From Mytilus trossulus (taxonomy: Eukaryota; Mollusca; Bivalvia; Mytilida; Mytilidae), in contig NC_086386.1 of NCBI RefSeq assembly GCF_036588685.1, forward strand, positions 78,056,682-78,120,681: DNA of 64,000 bases, read 5' to 3'. The notes under the pieces are model-generated. The model had not been told where the DNA came from, did no database searches, and was given only the letters and a program-made list of their open reading frames with translations. Shown here in pieces: positions 1 to 11,106 of this stretch (within the stretch, counting starts at the first letter, position 1; each line of letters begins with the position of its first letter). The translations under genes were made by a program, and so were the position numbers.

Positions 1-174
1 TTTTAAGACGCATCTCTAACGTGCAGTAAGCCACTCAGAAACTTATGACGATCACTTATCACATGACCCACTTTGTAAAATATCTCTTTGATTCATACAA
101 AAAAAATATCTCTAAATCTCACAGTATCAAGATGCTTGATTACTTTATTGACAACATATTTATACGTTTAAAGG

Positions 175-270
175 ACGTGTTTTAGTCAAACAATCGGCAA
201 TATCATGGGAACCAATTGTGCATCCCTTCGTCTGACATGTTTCTTTATTCATCTGAAGATGATTTCATAC
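175..270 (+). pseudogene. degenerate reverse-transcriptase fragment
   Basis: A short reading frame gives QTIGNIMGTNCAS. This matches the GIPMGTNCAPLLADLF stretch of the reverse-transcriptase element that is better preserved near 55.7 kb on the - strand. The following bases drift out of frame, though the shifted frame still resembles LFIHLKMI, so at least one frameshift is present. It ends where SINE-like sequence begins near 300. It is a dead fragment. Assignment rests on this one conserved block. Confidence 0.45.
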
Positions 271-321
271 AGGAAAATGTTAGCAGTATACTTTCCGCTC
301 TCTATATATACACATCCACAT

Positions 322-420
322 CGGGACAGCTGCAGTACAGGCGATTTGGTATCACTTTATGTCAGTAGCATGTGTTCGAATCCCGTTTGGTTGATATTTA
401 GACGAGTTGTATATACATAA
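322..420 (+). repeat. SINE remnant (tRNA-derived)
   Basis: This shares the words CAGGCGATTTGGT, TCAGTAGCATG, the B-box-like GTTCGAATCCC (374-384) and TTTAGACGAGTTGTATATAC with the fuller SINE at 689-866. The A-box end is missing. The 421-688 interval between the two SINEs contains no gene I can see. Confidence 0.55.
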
Positions 421-688
421 TGTACACAGCCATGTTTCACCATCACTGCTGGTGATCCAATGGCTAAATCTGTTGTAGAGTTGTCACTGACTCAGACGTC
501 CTTATAAATATAATTATTTTCTGTGACTGTATCTTACATTAATTTGTAGGATCCTTTACTATAGATAATGTAGCTGATCTGTAAGAATAACATCTTCACG
601 CCTTATATATCATGTACTGTAGTATGACGCTAGATTAAAACTGACGTGGAAAGGTAACATCCGGCCACCGATTTTTTTATGAAGCCCA

Positions 689-866
689 GGTGGTCGTGTT
701 GTCTAGCAGGACGGCTACAGTGCAGGCGATTTGGTGTTACGATATCTCAGTAGCATGGTTCGAATCCCGGGGTGGGGGGAGGGAAAAAATAATGCGAAAT
801 CAAATTTACAGATCTAACATTGTTGGGTTGATGTCTAGACGAGCTGTATATACACATCCATATATA
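689..866 (+). repeat. tRNA-derived SINE
   Basis: The head looks like a degraded tRNA gene. A-box-like sequence lies at about 691-709 and a clean RNA polymerase III B box, GGTTCGAATCC, at 757-767, followed by a G-rich stretch and a shared tail (ACAGATCTAACATTGTTGGG, then TCTAGACGAGCTGTATATAC). The head does not fold as a functional tRNA and is followed by non-tRNA body sequence, which is typical of a SINE. A second remnant lies at 322-420. I recall similar SINEs in mussels but cannot name the family with certainty. Confidence 0.65.
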
Positions 867-870
867 CGAG

Positions 871-2145
871 TCTAAATTGAAAACTACGTTCAAATCTATG
901 ATTGCGTTGGATAAAAACCGCAATTTTTATACATGTGCATGTAAAACAAATTTCGTTGTAGAAGGGTCTAAAAACAGCACAAACAACATTTTTCAAAAGA
1001 CCAGTGAAATAGTATATTTCAACAAAACTCATTTGACTAACAGGTCGAAAAACTGATGTTCTTTAACCCTGCTGCCTGCCATTGGCGATTGCTAAATAAA
1101 ATTGATCACATTATGTAACAAAATGGATCTTAATATAAATTTAATACTAAACAGAATTTTTTTTTTTAACTTGTGGCCAAATGTTATGCCACAAACACAC
1201 GGTGTCAATATATTTTTTGTACACCAGATCCGGATTTTGCAATAAATGTCTCTTCAGTGATGTTAGGGATCGAAACGACATTTGGAAGGTCATATAAAAA
1301 ATTCCCTCATTTTTAGAAAAAGTACCCTCATTTTTAGATAGACTTAAGCGTCAATATAGGATGAACGGATCATATAAACCGGAGGGAAAAAATGATACAA
1401 GCCCAAACGAAAAAATATAAACCAGTCTAAATTGAAAACTACGTTCAAACCTATGATTGCGTTGGATAAAAACTGCAATTTTTATACGTGTGCATGTAAA
1501 ACAAATTTCGTTGTAGAAGGGTCTAAAAACAGCACAAACAACATTTTCCAAAAGACCAAAAAAGTGAAAAAGTATATTTAAACAAAACGCATTTGACTAA
1601 CAGGTCGAACAACTGATGTTCTTTAACCCTGCTGCCTGCCATTGGCGATTGCTAAATAAAATTGATCACAAGATGTAAAAAAATGGATCTTAATATAAAT
1701 TAACTACTAAACAGAATTTTTTTTTTAACTTGTGGCCACGATGTTATGCCACAAACACACGGTGTCAATATATTTTTAGTACACTAGATCCGGATTTCGA
1801 CAATAAATGTCTCTTCAGTGATGTTAGGGATTGAAACGGCATTTGAAAGGTCATATAAAAAGTACCCTCATTTTTAGAAAAAGTACCCTCATTTTTAGAT
1901 AGACTTAAGAGTCAATATAGGATGAACGGATCATATAAACCGGAGAGAAAATATGATACAAGCCCAAACGGAAAAATATAAATGAGTCTAAATTGAAAAC
2001 CACGTTCAAACCTATGATTGCGTTGGATAAAAACCGCAATTTTTTTACGTGTGCATGTCAAACAAATTTCGTTGTAGAAGGGTCTAAAAACAGCACAAAC
2101 AACATTTTCCAAAAGACCAAAAAAGTGAAAAAGTATATTCAAACG
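871..2145. repeat. 555-560 bp tandem repeat, about 2.3 copies
   Basis: The unit starts TCTAAATTGAAAACTACG at 871, 1426 and (with one change) 1987, giving periods of 555 and 561 bp. The third copy is partial. Each full unit contains GTAGAAGGGTCTAAAAACAG, a poly-T stretch, ACACACGGTGTCAATATAT and CTCTTCAGTGATGTTAGGGA. The array is bracketed by CACATCCATATATA at about 853 and 2146, so it may have amplified inside one insertion. The CTCTTCAGTGATG motif recurs in the dispersed repeat near 15.4 kb. Apparent short - strand ORFs here are the same repeat read three times. Confidence 0.8.
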
Positions 2146-2189
2146 CACATCCATATATATATATAGAGATGATGTTTTGTCACTAAATG

Positions 2190-2515
2190 ATGTGATGACT
2201 CTGTTAAATGCATTTATGTGACCTATCGAATTAGACCAATTCTGGGTTTGTATTTATATGAACAACACGAATGGAGTTACATGTGGAGAAGGATCTGATT
2301 ACCTTTCCGGAGGAGCACCTTCGATCACCTCCAGTTTTTGTGTGGTTCGTGTTGCTCAGTCTTTAGTTTTCTTTATTATATGTTGTGTACTTCTGTTGAT
2401 TTATTGGTTTTATTCTTTTTAGCCATTATATGTTTTGTTTTATTTTCGACTGATGAGATTGAAATTCCCTCTGGTGCTATTCGTCTCTCATTAAGAGGGT
2501 AGTGCAAAGTTTGTG
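2190..2515 (+). repeat. 3' tail of reverse-transcriptase element
   Basis: Non-coding tail of the same element that carries the RT fragment at 55142-55786. Shared words are ACATGTGGAGAAGGATCTGA, CCTTTCCGGAGGAGCACC, GTGTTGCTCAGTCTTTAG and TGAGATTGAAATTCCCTCTG. Other copies occur near 25.4, 27.9, 40.2, 44.0 and 55.0 kb. From 2516 to 3470 I see no gene. A fragment of another dispersed repeat (GTGACCTATAATGTTTTACT to CACTCATACC) lies at about 3315-3400. Confidence 0.65.
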
Positions 2516-3482
2516 ATTGTGGTCAAATGTAGCTCGAACTATAATATATTTTGCCAAATTAGATACCTAGATCATACAGTTGATAAAAGCCAGTGAGGAA
2601 AAGATGAAAACAAAATTCTACGTTGCTAAAACTGGTTTCTTTATTAATCTCATTTAAAGACAGAGCTTGTGATTCCATGTTACTAGATACATACGCAGGA
2701 TAATGAGGTCATCAACTTAATGTAACAAAAAATGCAAATCATGTGTTAAATCTTCAAATAAGGAATGAATGGTTGCAAAACAGTCATTTAGAACAAAACT
2801 CAATCTCTAGTAGGTCTCTAATAAGACGACGGTATGTCATTAACGTATTAATAAGACATATCCGAAATAAACACCGGGTTTCGGAAAAGGCATTATGTGT
2901 GATATTTTTCAAAGTATCTGTCACGTCTCATCACAATAACATACATTTTATTAATGATTTTCATAATAGAAAAAGTCAACCACTTATGATGATTACCCTA
3001 TTACCTTGATAAAAACCAAAGTTAATTACAAATAAGTTTATATTGATTACGATGTTATCTCAACCGTTTTAAACTTCAGTAAAATACGTGACTGATGTTT
3101 GTCATTAAACAACATTTTCCCATTCTTTATAAATTGTTGCTTCTGTTGCATAAAGTCAAGTCAAACGTATTAATACATGGTAAACACGGCCACTTTGTAG
3201 TGAATATATTATCACATTGCACTGTTATTTCATTACCGTTTGTTAGTATTGTGCCCTTTGGTTATAAAGATAAACGTCATGCGTGTTCGTCTTAACTGTG
3301 TTATATCTGTAGTAATGTGACCTATAATGTTTTACTTTTACAAATTGTGACTTGGATGATAGATTTGTCTCATTGTCACTCATACCAAATCGTCGTATAT
3401 CTTATCTAGCTTGATTGAAATTAAATGTCTAAACTTTGAGTTTTGTAACTTCCATAAAGCATTGCAGGTTTATATTACATAC

Positions 3483-3738
3483 CTGATGTCGGATAAAGTA
3501 GATCCATTTGTTTCCTACTGATGATATGACGATTTAAAAGGTGGTTTGTAATCTTAGCTTTGTCTCTTGCAAGTGTAGCTATAAGCGATGATGGCTTGTA
3601 ATGTTGGTTGAACAAATCTCGCACTGCTTTTGGTGCAACATTACTCATAAGTCGAAACATTCGTAAAAAATTATCTTCATTCTCTGTTAATGAATTTTCT
3701 GCACGATTCAGTTGTCTAAAATAATTCCTTGAATAAAC
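3483..3738 (-). CDS. internal exon, DZIP3-like HEPN domain segment
   Basis: On the - strand this reads as an exon with good splice sites at both ends: a polypyrimidine tract plus TAG at the upstream edge (intron ends at 3739) and TCAG/GTATGT at the downstream edge. It is 256 nt, enters in phase 0, leaves in phase 1 and is open throughout. The product includes FRLMSNVAPKAVRDLFNQHY and ends with ISRKQMDLLYPTSG. That pattern (FRLM.NVA.KAVR..F, then a QMDLL(F/Y)P block) resembles the DZIP3-like HEPN family that is expanded in molluscs. This is family recognition from memory, not a search. HEPN proteins are often RNA-binding or ligase-associated, but function here is unknown. The next exon should lie at lower coordinates; I did not find it, and it may be outside the window. 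Confidence 0.55.
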
Positions 3739-3804
3739 CTAAAAAAAAGACAAATGACGTCTACAGAAAAAATCGTATCTTATTTTGTTAGAACTTATAA
3801 ATAT

Positions 3805-3967
3805 AGATTCTTACATTGATACCAGTGGATTATCGGATTTATCCAATCGAGATAGTTAATTTATCAATTTTAAAGTCCGAGCCGCCTCGGCGAGGACTTT
3901 AAAATTTATAAATTAACTATCGAGATTGGATAAATCCGATAATCCACGAGTAACTATGTAAGAATCT
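3805..3967. repeat. long near-perfect hairpin (MITE-like)
   Basis: Two arms of about 75 bp pair around a GC-rich tip at about 3878-3893. The left arm carries AGATTCTTACAT and GTGGATTATCGGATTTATCC. The right arm carries GGATAAATCCGATAATCCAC and ATGTAAGAATCT. It lies in the putative intron between the two HEPN-gene exons. A foldback element or MITE is the most likely explanation. A 13-bp inverted pair (CTGTTTCTCTAAT near 3966, ATTAGAGAAACAG near 4204) extends the symmetry. Confidence 0.75.
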
Positions 3968-4286
3968 GTTTCTCTAATGATTAAAAAGACATTTTCTTTT
4001 TTTGTTAACTGAAAATCCCCTTCGAGTGCCTTTCACATTGCACGAAGTTGTCAATTTCATTAACACCTGTTGTCAAATTTTGATTCATCCAGTTAGCTAA
4101 AAAGGTCATGACTCTTAAAATCATCCAATGATCTTTTGAGATCACCAGCAACCACACGTTGATAATTTTTTTTTATACAATGGGTTCGGAAAGGGATAAA
4201 TTTCCATAGAATTAGAGAAACAGTTATAATAACCCTATAATATTATATAGCAATATAATATTTCCCACAGAAAGTAACCAAAAGTT

Positions 4287-4613
4287 AGCGTGCAATAAAT
4301 TCCAATATTTCACTAGTGCAATAAATTCCAATATTTCACTAGACTAGTGTAATAAATTCCAATATTTCACTAGTGTTATAAATTCCAATATTTCACTAGT
4401 GCAATAAATTCCAATATTTCACTAGTGTAATAAATTTTCACTAGTGCAATAAATTCCAATAATTCACTAGTGCAATAAATTCCAATATTTCACTAGTGCA
4501 ATAAATTCCAATAATTCACTAGTGCAATAAATTCCAATAATTCACTAGTGCAATAAATTCCAATATTTCACTAGTGCAATTAATTCCAATATTTCACTAG
4601 TGCAATAAATCTT
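4287..4613. repeat. 26-bp minisatellite, about 12 copies
   Basis: The unit is TGCAATAAATTCCAATATTTCACTAG in sense, with small variants (ATAATTCAC, a shortened copy near 4430, an extra ACTAG near 4341). Each junction makes the palindrome CACTAGTG. The array sits in the putative intron between 3739 and 5446. From 4614 to 5446 the sequence is AT-rich with no gene visible. Confidence 0.9.
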
Positions 4614-5446
4614 CAAAATTCATGATGTCATCAACGACAAAATCTTAGTTTGAACCAATTTTTATTTTCAAATAATATATGGCTAATTAATAAAAGGGTT
4701 ATTGCATGAATATTGGGGAATATAGTCCCACGTAGAACATATATTGCACTCACAAGCATGTAGACACGCTGATAACATTTGCCCAAGAAAGTAACAAAAC
4801 AATTAGATTAATGAAATAACCGGCATTTCAAAACAAAATTTTCATTCACTTGGTCTTGTACAATGTTTATGAAAATATGATATAAATTATATATTTTTTT
4901 TCAAATGTACATGTTTTCACTGTTCATTTAAAATTCATTTTATATAATTTAAATCTCTCAATTATTAAGAAACTCACTTTCATCATTATATATAATAATT
5001 ACATATTTTTCATATTATAGTGAATACGCCTATCAACATCATAAATGCTTTATGACTGATAACATATCATCTATTCTCGCATTAAGCATCCAAAAACATG
5101 ATTCATACTCCAGATTTGAAAACCATTAGTAAGAATTTTCAATATATAAGTATATAATATACGCGCTTGAAGTTAATAATTTAAATTCAGAAATCAATTG
5201 TCATTTTCATGTTTAAATTTGTATGTTTGCATTATCTAAAATTGTAAAATAAAAAATGCTGTCCAAAATACAACGAAAATAATCAAACAAAATATCACAA
5301 AGCTAGTACTGCAGAAAGTGTTTTAGCTGAGGAAAATAATGTTCTTTTCTTTTTCGGGTTACTAGAAGCAGCTCAAGCTTGTTTGTGTTGCATTTTGCAT
5401 AAACGCACAGTTTAAATAAACCCTCCATTATTTTCATTACACTCAC

Positions 5447-5554
5447 AAGACTTGTATGACACCATGTCGAAAACATCCTGATCCATCCCGTTAAGAACAG
5501 TGTTGTTATTATGATCAGTACTACAGCTAATGATGTGGATAAAACGGAGTCCAT
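5447..5554 (-). CDS. possible first coding exon with a transmembrane segment
   Basis: An ATG at 5554 opens a 36-codon stretch that ends at a strong donor (CTT/GTGAGT at 5446). It begins MDSVLSTSLAVVLIIITTLF and continues LTGWIRMFSTWCH, one hydrophobic helix near residues 6-24 followed by a short basic/aromatic stretch. This fits a signal anchor. The exon ends in phase 0, which matches the phase-0 acceptor of the HEPN exon at 3738 on the same strand. The two could therefore join, or further exons could lie between. No protein family is recognised in this exon alone. 5555-6250 shows no gene. Confidence 0.35.
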
Positions 5555-6250
5555 TCTTTTGATGTAGTCATCAACTCAAGTGGGCATTATTCTACAATTA
5601 TAGATCTATAAATATTAAATATTAATAACTAAAGTCATCATACACGTGGTGAACAAAAGATGATTTTTTGTTTATAAATTAAGGAAGCTCGGAGGTACAA
5701 CAATCTAAATAAAATTGAATATCCTCACTCTCTCATTGATTTATGCTTAGTCGCTTCGTGTATATTGCTCCCAAGTTGAAAGAAATTTATAATTTAAAAA
5801 TTAGAATCCTCTCGATTGTCATAGATTCATGTAGTGAGATAACCGTTGATACAAAATTCGAGGAATATGTCTACAAATGCTCGAGGAATATGAAGACGTG
5901 TCTGTAGTTTCTAAAATTTCCAGTTCTCGGGGATATAATTAATAGAACCAAAGCAGAAGAGTTTGGATTGTTAATGGAAAACACATACATTATCAGGATA
6001 TCTGAATGTGAAATTAAATGATCTGGCTACTCTTATTTTCTTGTTTTTGACAAGTAGCACTAACTCATATGAAAATAAGAAAAGGTCGAATAGGAGAGAC
6101 GCACAGTTCTTTTCCAAAGGAATGCCGATAATTTGTTCCAAAAATCTACCTCTAAATACAACATATGTGTTGTCAATAAGAAGTCACAGCATACTTTTTT
6201 AAGCATTTGATGATACGCATGCTTGGTTTATTCTAAATATAACAGAACGC

Positions 6251-6520
6251 TTAAGGGGTAAATTCAGTAAATAAATATACGTCATCAGGGACCGCCTATT
6301 TAAGGGAAGGCTTTATATATTAAACTGAAATCCGAATTTCAGTACGAATCTACAGTGTTTGTAAACAAGGTCATGTGAATGCCCAAAAAATGCAGCATGA
6401 CCCTATGTTTTAATTGGTGAAATAGATAAGGCTACATTTGTACTTTCATGAATGATATATGAAATTTCTGAAGGTGAATCAGGTATAAATTTAATTCAAG
6501 ACATGCATTCTGTCACTGTA
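6251..6520. repeat. partial copy of inverted-repeat element (see 7918-8777)
   Basis: It starts GGGGTAAATTCAGTAAATAA and shares ATATACGTCATCAGGGAC, CTACAGTGTTTGTAAACAAG, GCATGACCCTATG and GGTATAAATTTAATTCAAGA with the element at 7918-8777. It lacks the internal insert found there. From 6521 to 7494 I see no gene or clear repeat. Confidence 0.7.
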
Positions 6521-7494
6521 CTTGTGCAAGGCCACACAAAAATCACAAAACTCATTTCATTTGTATATTAATGTAATGGAAGCATGTTGGAATCCTTTGA
6601 AGTTGTTAATTACTCCAATTTCGATGTTTAACTCGGCTATCCAAGATGTACTGAGTGTATTGTGAGAGGAAGCATGGGGTATATAGTAAAAATCAGGTTT
6701 TTGTATCCAGATTGAAAGAAACAATAGAAATTATACTTCAGGGTTATGATATCAATAAAAGGCATAAATATTCTCCCCATTTTACATCACATTTTGCACA
6801 TATTTCTTGTCATAATGTGTAAAATCTTATGGAAAATCAGAATTACCTCCCTTTGACAGTGTATTTGTTAAGCTGTGTTAAGTTGTAAATAAGTACTTTA
6901 CAAAACATTTTAACATTCGAATTTTCTGACCGCATTAAGATATTCATTTATTTTTACATAACGCATTGCTTTTCTTTATTTTAAAAAAAAATACTACACA
7001 ACTTTTTATGATTACATGCCCTTCATTTATGGAACTAGTGTTGAAATGTTTGTATTACTATATTAAATGATTGCTTTTAAATATTCTAAATTGTTAGTTT
7101 AATCTTCTAAATACAAAGATTGGTGATACCCAGTCATATTTTTTCATATTTGGCAATTTTTTTACTTCAGTTCTGGCTGTCTAGTTTTAGCAAAGAAACC
7201 ATCCTGATGTTGGGGTAACAGGAATTTCTGCAGAGTGATTGTCAATGACATTTTGTGAACTTTACAAGTAATTAAAATACAGATTTAGTTAAATGAAACA
7301 TAATTGTTTTTTTAATGAAACTGCTTGAAAAAGCCTTTGAAAAGTGTTTTGTGGTCTTTTCAGGGTATTTAATTAAAAACTTCCATATAAGGCAAAATTA
7401 AAATAAGAGTACACCAAAACTTAAGTTTTTTGATGTACATGCAATGCTGGTCAAAGCATACACAGGAAACAATTCATATTTATTGAACATAGTA

Positions 7495-7710
7495 CCGTAT
7501 AGCGGGTTATTTTCGCGGGTGTAGATTTCGCGATTTTCATTGAACAAGGTATACGAAATATTTTGGCGGTTATTGTTTTGGCGGATTAAAAACTTTTATT
7601 AATACCTTTGTATGAACACTTTTAATTTGGCGGAATTTATTTTGGCGATTAAGTTCTGTCCGCGAAAATAAGCGAAAATTTGCACCCCGCGAAAATAACC
7701 CGCTATACGG
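7495..7710. mobile_element. MITE with 25-bp terminal inverted repeats
   Basis: The left end is CCGTATAGCGGGTTATTTTC followed by GCGGG. The right end is its exact reverse complement, ending AACCCGCTATACGG. It is 216 bp long, non-coding, with internal repeats of TTTTGGCGG. No convincing target duplication is seen (flanks AGTA and AATT). It is non-autonomous and I do not assign the superfamily. Confidence 0.85.
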
Positions 7711-7917
7711 AATTTTACACCATTATTTTACAAACAGCCAATATGCAACTTTATATACCAAATATACATTGGCCGCAGTATGGGCTGTAGTATATATTTT
7801 GCATTATCTCTACAAGTTCAGCATATTTTATGAATGTTGTATTGAAACTGGAACTTGAAAATTGGCTACATTACATGATTATAAAAAAAAAAGAGGTAAA
7901 AGCTGCTAAAAAGTCCC

Positions 7918-8777
7918 TTATAAGGGTAAATTCAGGAAATAAATATACGTCATCAGGGACTGCCCAATAAGGGGAGAGCTTTCTGTATAAAACTGAAGTC
8001 ATGTGCTCTTCTGATTGGTAGATAAAGTTTTTGGCATGCCATAAAACCAGGTTTAACCCATCACTTTTATTCCCCTTTAAAAGTGTCCTGTACCAAGTCA
8101 GGAAGATGGTCATTGTTATATTATTGTTCGTTTCTCTGTGTGTTGCATTTAAACGTTGAGTCCATTGTGTTTTCTCTTATTTTTGAGATATTGAGATAAG
8201 ACGTGGCACGGTACTTGTCTATCCCAAATTCATGTATTTGGTTTTCATGTTATATTTGTTATTCTCGTGGTGTTTTGTCTGATGATTGGTCAGTTTCTGT
8301 GTGTGTTGCGTTTCGGTGTTGTGTCGTTGTTCTCCTCTTATATTTAATGCGTTTCGCTCGGTTTTGGTTTGTTACCCCGATTTTGTTTTTTGTCCATGGA
8401 TTTATGAGTTTTGAACAGCGGTATACTACTGTTGCCTTTATTTGTAATAAATATTTTTTGATACATGAATCAACACTAGAGTTGAAAAATAAATTGCTGA
8501 ATGTACTATTTTATTTTACTACAGGGTTGAAAAGTAATGGGGGTCAGTAAAGGAATTAAGTGCGAATCTACAGTATTTGTAAACAAGGCCATATGAATGC
8601 CCAATAAATGCCGCATGACCCTATGAATTTATTGTTGCAAAAGATAGGGCTACATTTGTTCTTTCATGAATGATATATAATTTTTTCTAATTTCTGAAGG
8701 TAAATCAGGTATAAATTTAATTCAAGACATAGATTAGCATTAAAGTCAATGGGATAGTTTACTGAATTAACCCTATA
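7918..8777. mobile_element. inverted-repeat element carrying a second dispersed repeat
   Basis: The ends are TATAAGGGTAAATTCAGGAAAT and, inverted, TATAGGGTTAATTCAGTAAAC (at about 8756-8777). Compared with the copy at 6251-6520, about 550 bp of foreign sequence (about 7996-8545) is inserted. That insert contains ACTTGTCTATCCCAAATTCA and GAACAGCGGTATACTACTGT, also seen near 14.05 kb, so it is a separate dispersed repeat. The 115-aa open frame here is repeat sequence, not a gene. 8778-9225 shows nothing I can name. Confidence 0.65.
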
Positions 8778-9227
8778 GTCTATTGTTGTACTACCCTGTA
8801 ATGGTAGGATTGTTAAATTTTACTTCTAATGAGAAATAAATGTGGATGTAACCTATTTGGTAACACCTCGTGAATTTATTTGTTGAAATCATGTGTTGTT
8901 TGATCTTTGACTGTTGCCTGATCCGTATTCTTCTTTGATTCATAAAACAGAACATGAAGTAAAATATTTGATTGTTATTAGAAGGTACGAAGGGAATTCC
9001 CATTCGCACTTATACTTTTCTTATAACAAACATATGATATCAGGTTTATTTATTATTTAAATATTGCAAATGAAAATAATTTTTCTTCAAGTAAGAAAAA
9101 AGATGAAAATTGATCTAAATTTAAGTAGTTTTGTGACTTTGTTTTTATTTTAGAAAAATACAAACCAACGACTCGACAATAAAGCTTTATGGTATGTAAT
9201 GCCACCGTTGGTAGAGGTTTATTTCCC

Positions 9228-9540
9228 CGAGGGTATCACAAGCCCAGTAGTCAGCACTGCTGTGTTGACTTGAGTTATCATTGATATGTTTATCATTTGA
9301 ATTAACTGTTAACAAAACTTTGAATTTTTGAAAACACTAAGGCTTTTCTACCTCAGGAATAGATTACCTTAGCTGTATTTGGCAAAACTTTTAGGAATTT
9401 TTGGTCCACAATGCTCTTCATCTTCGTACTTAATTTGGTCCTTTAAACATATTTTGATTCGAGCGTCACTAATGAGTCTTTTTGAGATGAAACGCGCGTC
9501 TGGTGTAATTATAAAATTTTAATCCTGGTATATATGACGA
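9228..9540 (+). repeat. dispersed non-coding repeat (GCGTC/AACGCGCGTCTGG family)
   Basis: Diagnostic words are GTGTTGACTTGAGTTATCAT, GAATAGATTACCTTAGCTGT, GAGCGTCACTAATGAGTC, AAACGCGCGTCTGGTGTA and AATCCTGGTA. Further copies lie at about 10370-10650 (diverged), 13430-13720 and 43330-43460. It has no coding capacity. A short end fragment of another family (AAGAGCTCACCTGGCCC) lies near 9966. 9541-10369 is otherwise featureless. Confidence 0.7.
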
Positions 9541-10369
9541 GTTGATCTGCAGATACATATAATTCACTTCATCATTTACCTTTAACGGAAGTTGGTATAT
9601 TTAAAAGGAAAACATTATCATACTTAATAATCACAAATTGAACTTAAAGAGCCTATGTTTCTCAAAAACAATTTCTGCAATGTTATTCTTATTTTTGAAT
9701 CGTGATAACTTTTGCTTTTAAAGTTTTTCTCTATCTACTTGTATCATATGTTTCAAGATAAAAGTCAAATATTAAAAAAAGTCAAATATTTGAGGGCGTC
9801 AACTTCTTATAAAGTTGTCGAACAATTTTGACTATTTTAGCAATGTAGTACATGTTGGTCTTAAACTAGATACATCAAGGATAATTTGAGTTTCAGTGTT
9901 GAATATTATTGTAAAATTTAAATAACAACAGGTGGTGGCGGACGACAAAAGCAAAGGGATGAGAAGAGCTCACCTGGCCCAATGATAATTAGCATTTATT
10001 GTTTAGGATATTGCAACTGTACATCTCTCAGCTTTATATAAGTTTTAGATTTTTAAAAGTTTGACATTTGGGAGCAACCTTGATGAGTAGATAATGAACA
10101 AAAAATTTCAAAAATTTAATCTGTTGCAGTAAACTTGGAAGCCTTATACTATTTTAGTTTTTTTAGCGTTTGGTACTGTATTTCTACTAATTTCGGACAC
10201 GTTTATTTTGAATTCTTAAAATGACTTAAGTATAGATGTCATTAACAATCTTTAATCCTTTTGTTTTTTACAGGTAATACAAACACTTGATGTTTTGGTT
10301 TTTCCTTTGGCGTTTTTTTTTTTGGTTTAAAAATTCTTAATTTTTTCCTTGTAATCTTGTTACTATCTG

Positions 10370-10650
10370 CCTGCACTTCTATGTTGACATCAATTATCAT
10401 TGATATGGTCATGAAAACATGCTTACATAACTTAGAATTTGGGAATACTGAGGTTTTTGTAACCTAAGGAATAGATTACCTTGCCTGTATTTGTCAAAAC
10501 GCTTAGAACTGTTGTGTATTCAATTCTCTACAACAACGTACTTTTTTTGCCTTTTTAGTTTTTGTTTTTCCTGAAGTGTCAGTGAAGAGTTTTATTTTTG
10601 TAGATAAAATGGGCCTCTGGCATACAACATTTCACTCATTTAGTATCAAT
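10370..10650 (+). repeat. diverged copy of the GCGTC dispersed repeat
   Basis: It retains TATGTTGACATCAATTATCA, GGAATAGATTACCTTG and CCTGTATTTGTCAAAAC in the same order as the 9228-9540 copy, but the 3' half is strongly mutated. It is older than the 9.2 kb and 13.4 kb copies. Confidence 0.5.
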
Positions 10651-10967
10651 GATGAGTTCATTTAAACGCAATAAAAACAAGAAAACTACACTCAACGGAA
10701 GTTGTAGCCGACATGATCAGCGTACATATTTCTTTGTGACTTTATACACACATAAATAACCGATAATGTCCTTCAAACTGACCCTTGGAAGGATTTCATT
10801 CATCATACTAATCTGGTATGCTATGGTGCATACTCGTTCTTATTTATACATGTGTGTATATCATGGTTATAAATGCAATTCTACGCTTTATTGATTTAAA
10901 TGAATTATCTTTGTACAGTTAAATACCTAACAACACATATATCTTGTATATGAAATTAAAATAAGTT

Positions 10968-11106
10968 ATGACAAAGAATGAACAAAAAACTATCAGAGAA
11001 GCCAATAAAAAGTTGAAAAACTTACAGACACATGTACAGCATTGTACAGGGAAATCGTCTTTCTCGTGTGGTGCAATAATCAGTAAGCACAAATGTTTAC
11101 CTGGTA
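10968..11106 (+). CDS. hypothetical exon, unrecognised
   Basis: An ATG opens a lysine-rich frame beginning MTKNEQKTIREANKKLKNLQ and containing CTGKSSFSCGAIISKHKCLP. The frame runs to a possible donor, CTG/GTATAC, near 11104. It lies outside the repeats I recognise, and the Cys/His spacing is only faintly zinc-finger-like. It could easily be chance: no acceptor-linked second exon was found and no family is recognised. 11107-11904 contains no other feature. Confidence 0.15.

Noticed and set aside
689-772. Functional tRNA gene
   Set aside because: B box is good but arms do not pair into a cloverleaf and the sequence continues as a SINE body.
4287-4613. Possible CRISPR array
   Set aside because: Units are contiguous with no unique spacers, in a eukaryotic genome; it is a minisatellite.
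8203-8550. 115-codon + strand ORF
   Set aside because: Lies in a dispersed non-coding repeat that recurs near 14.0 kb with stops.
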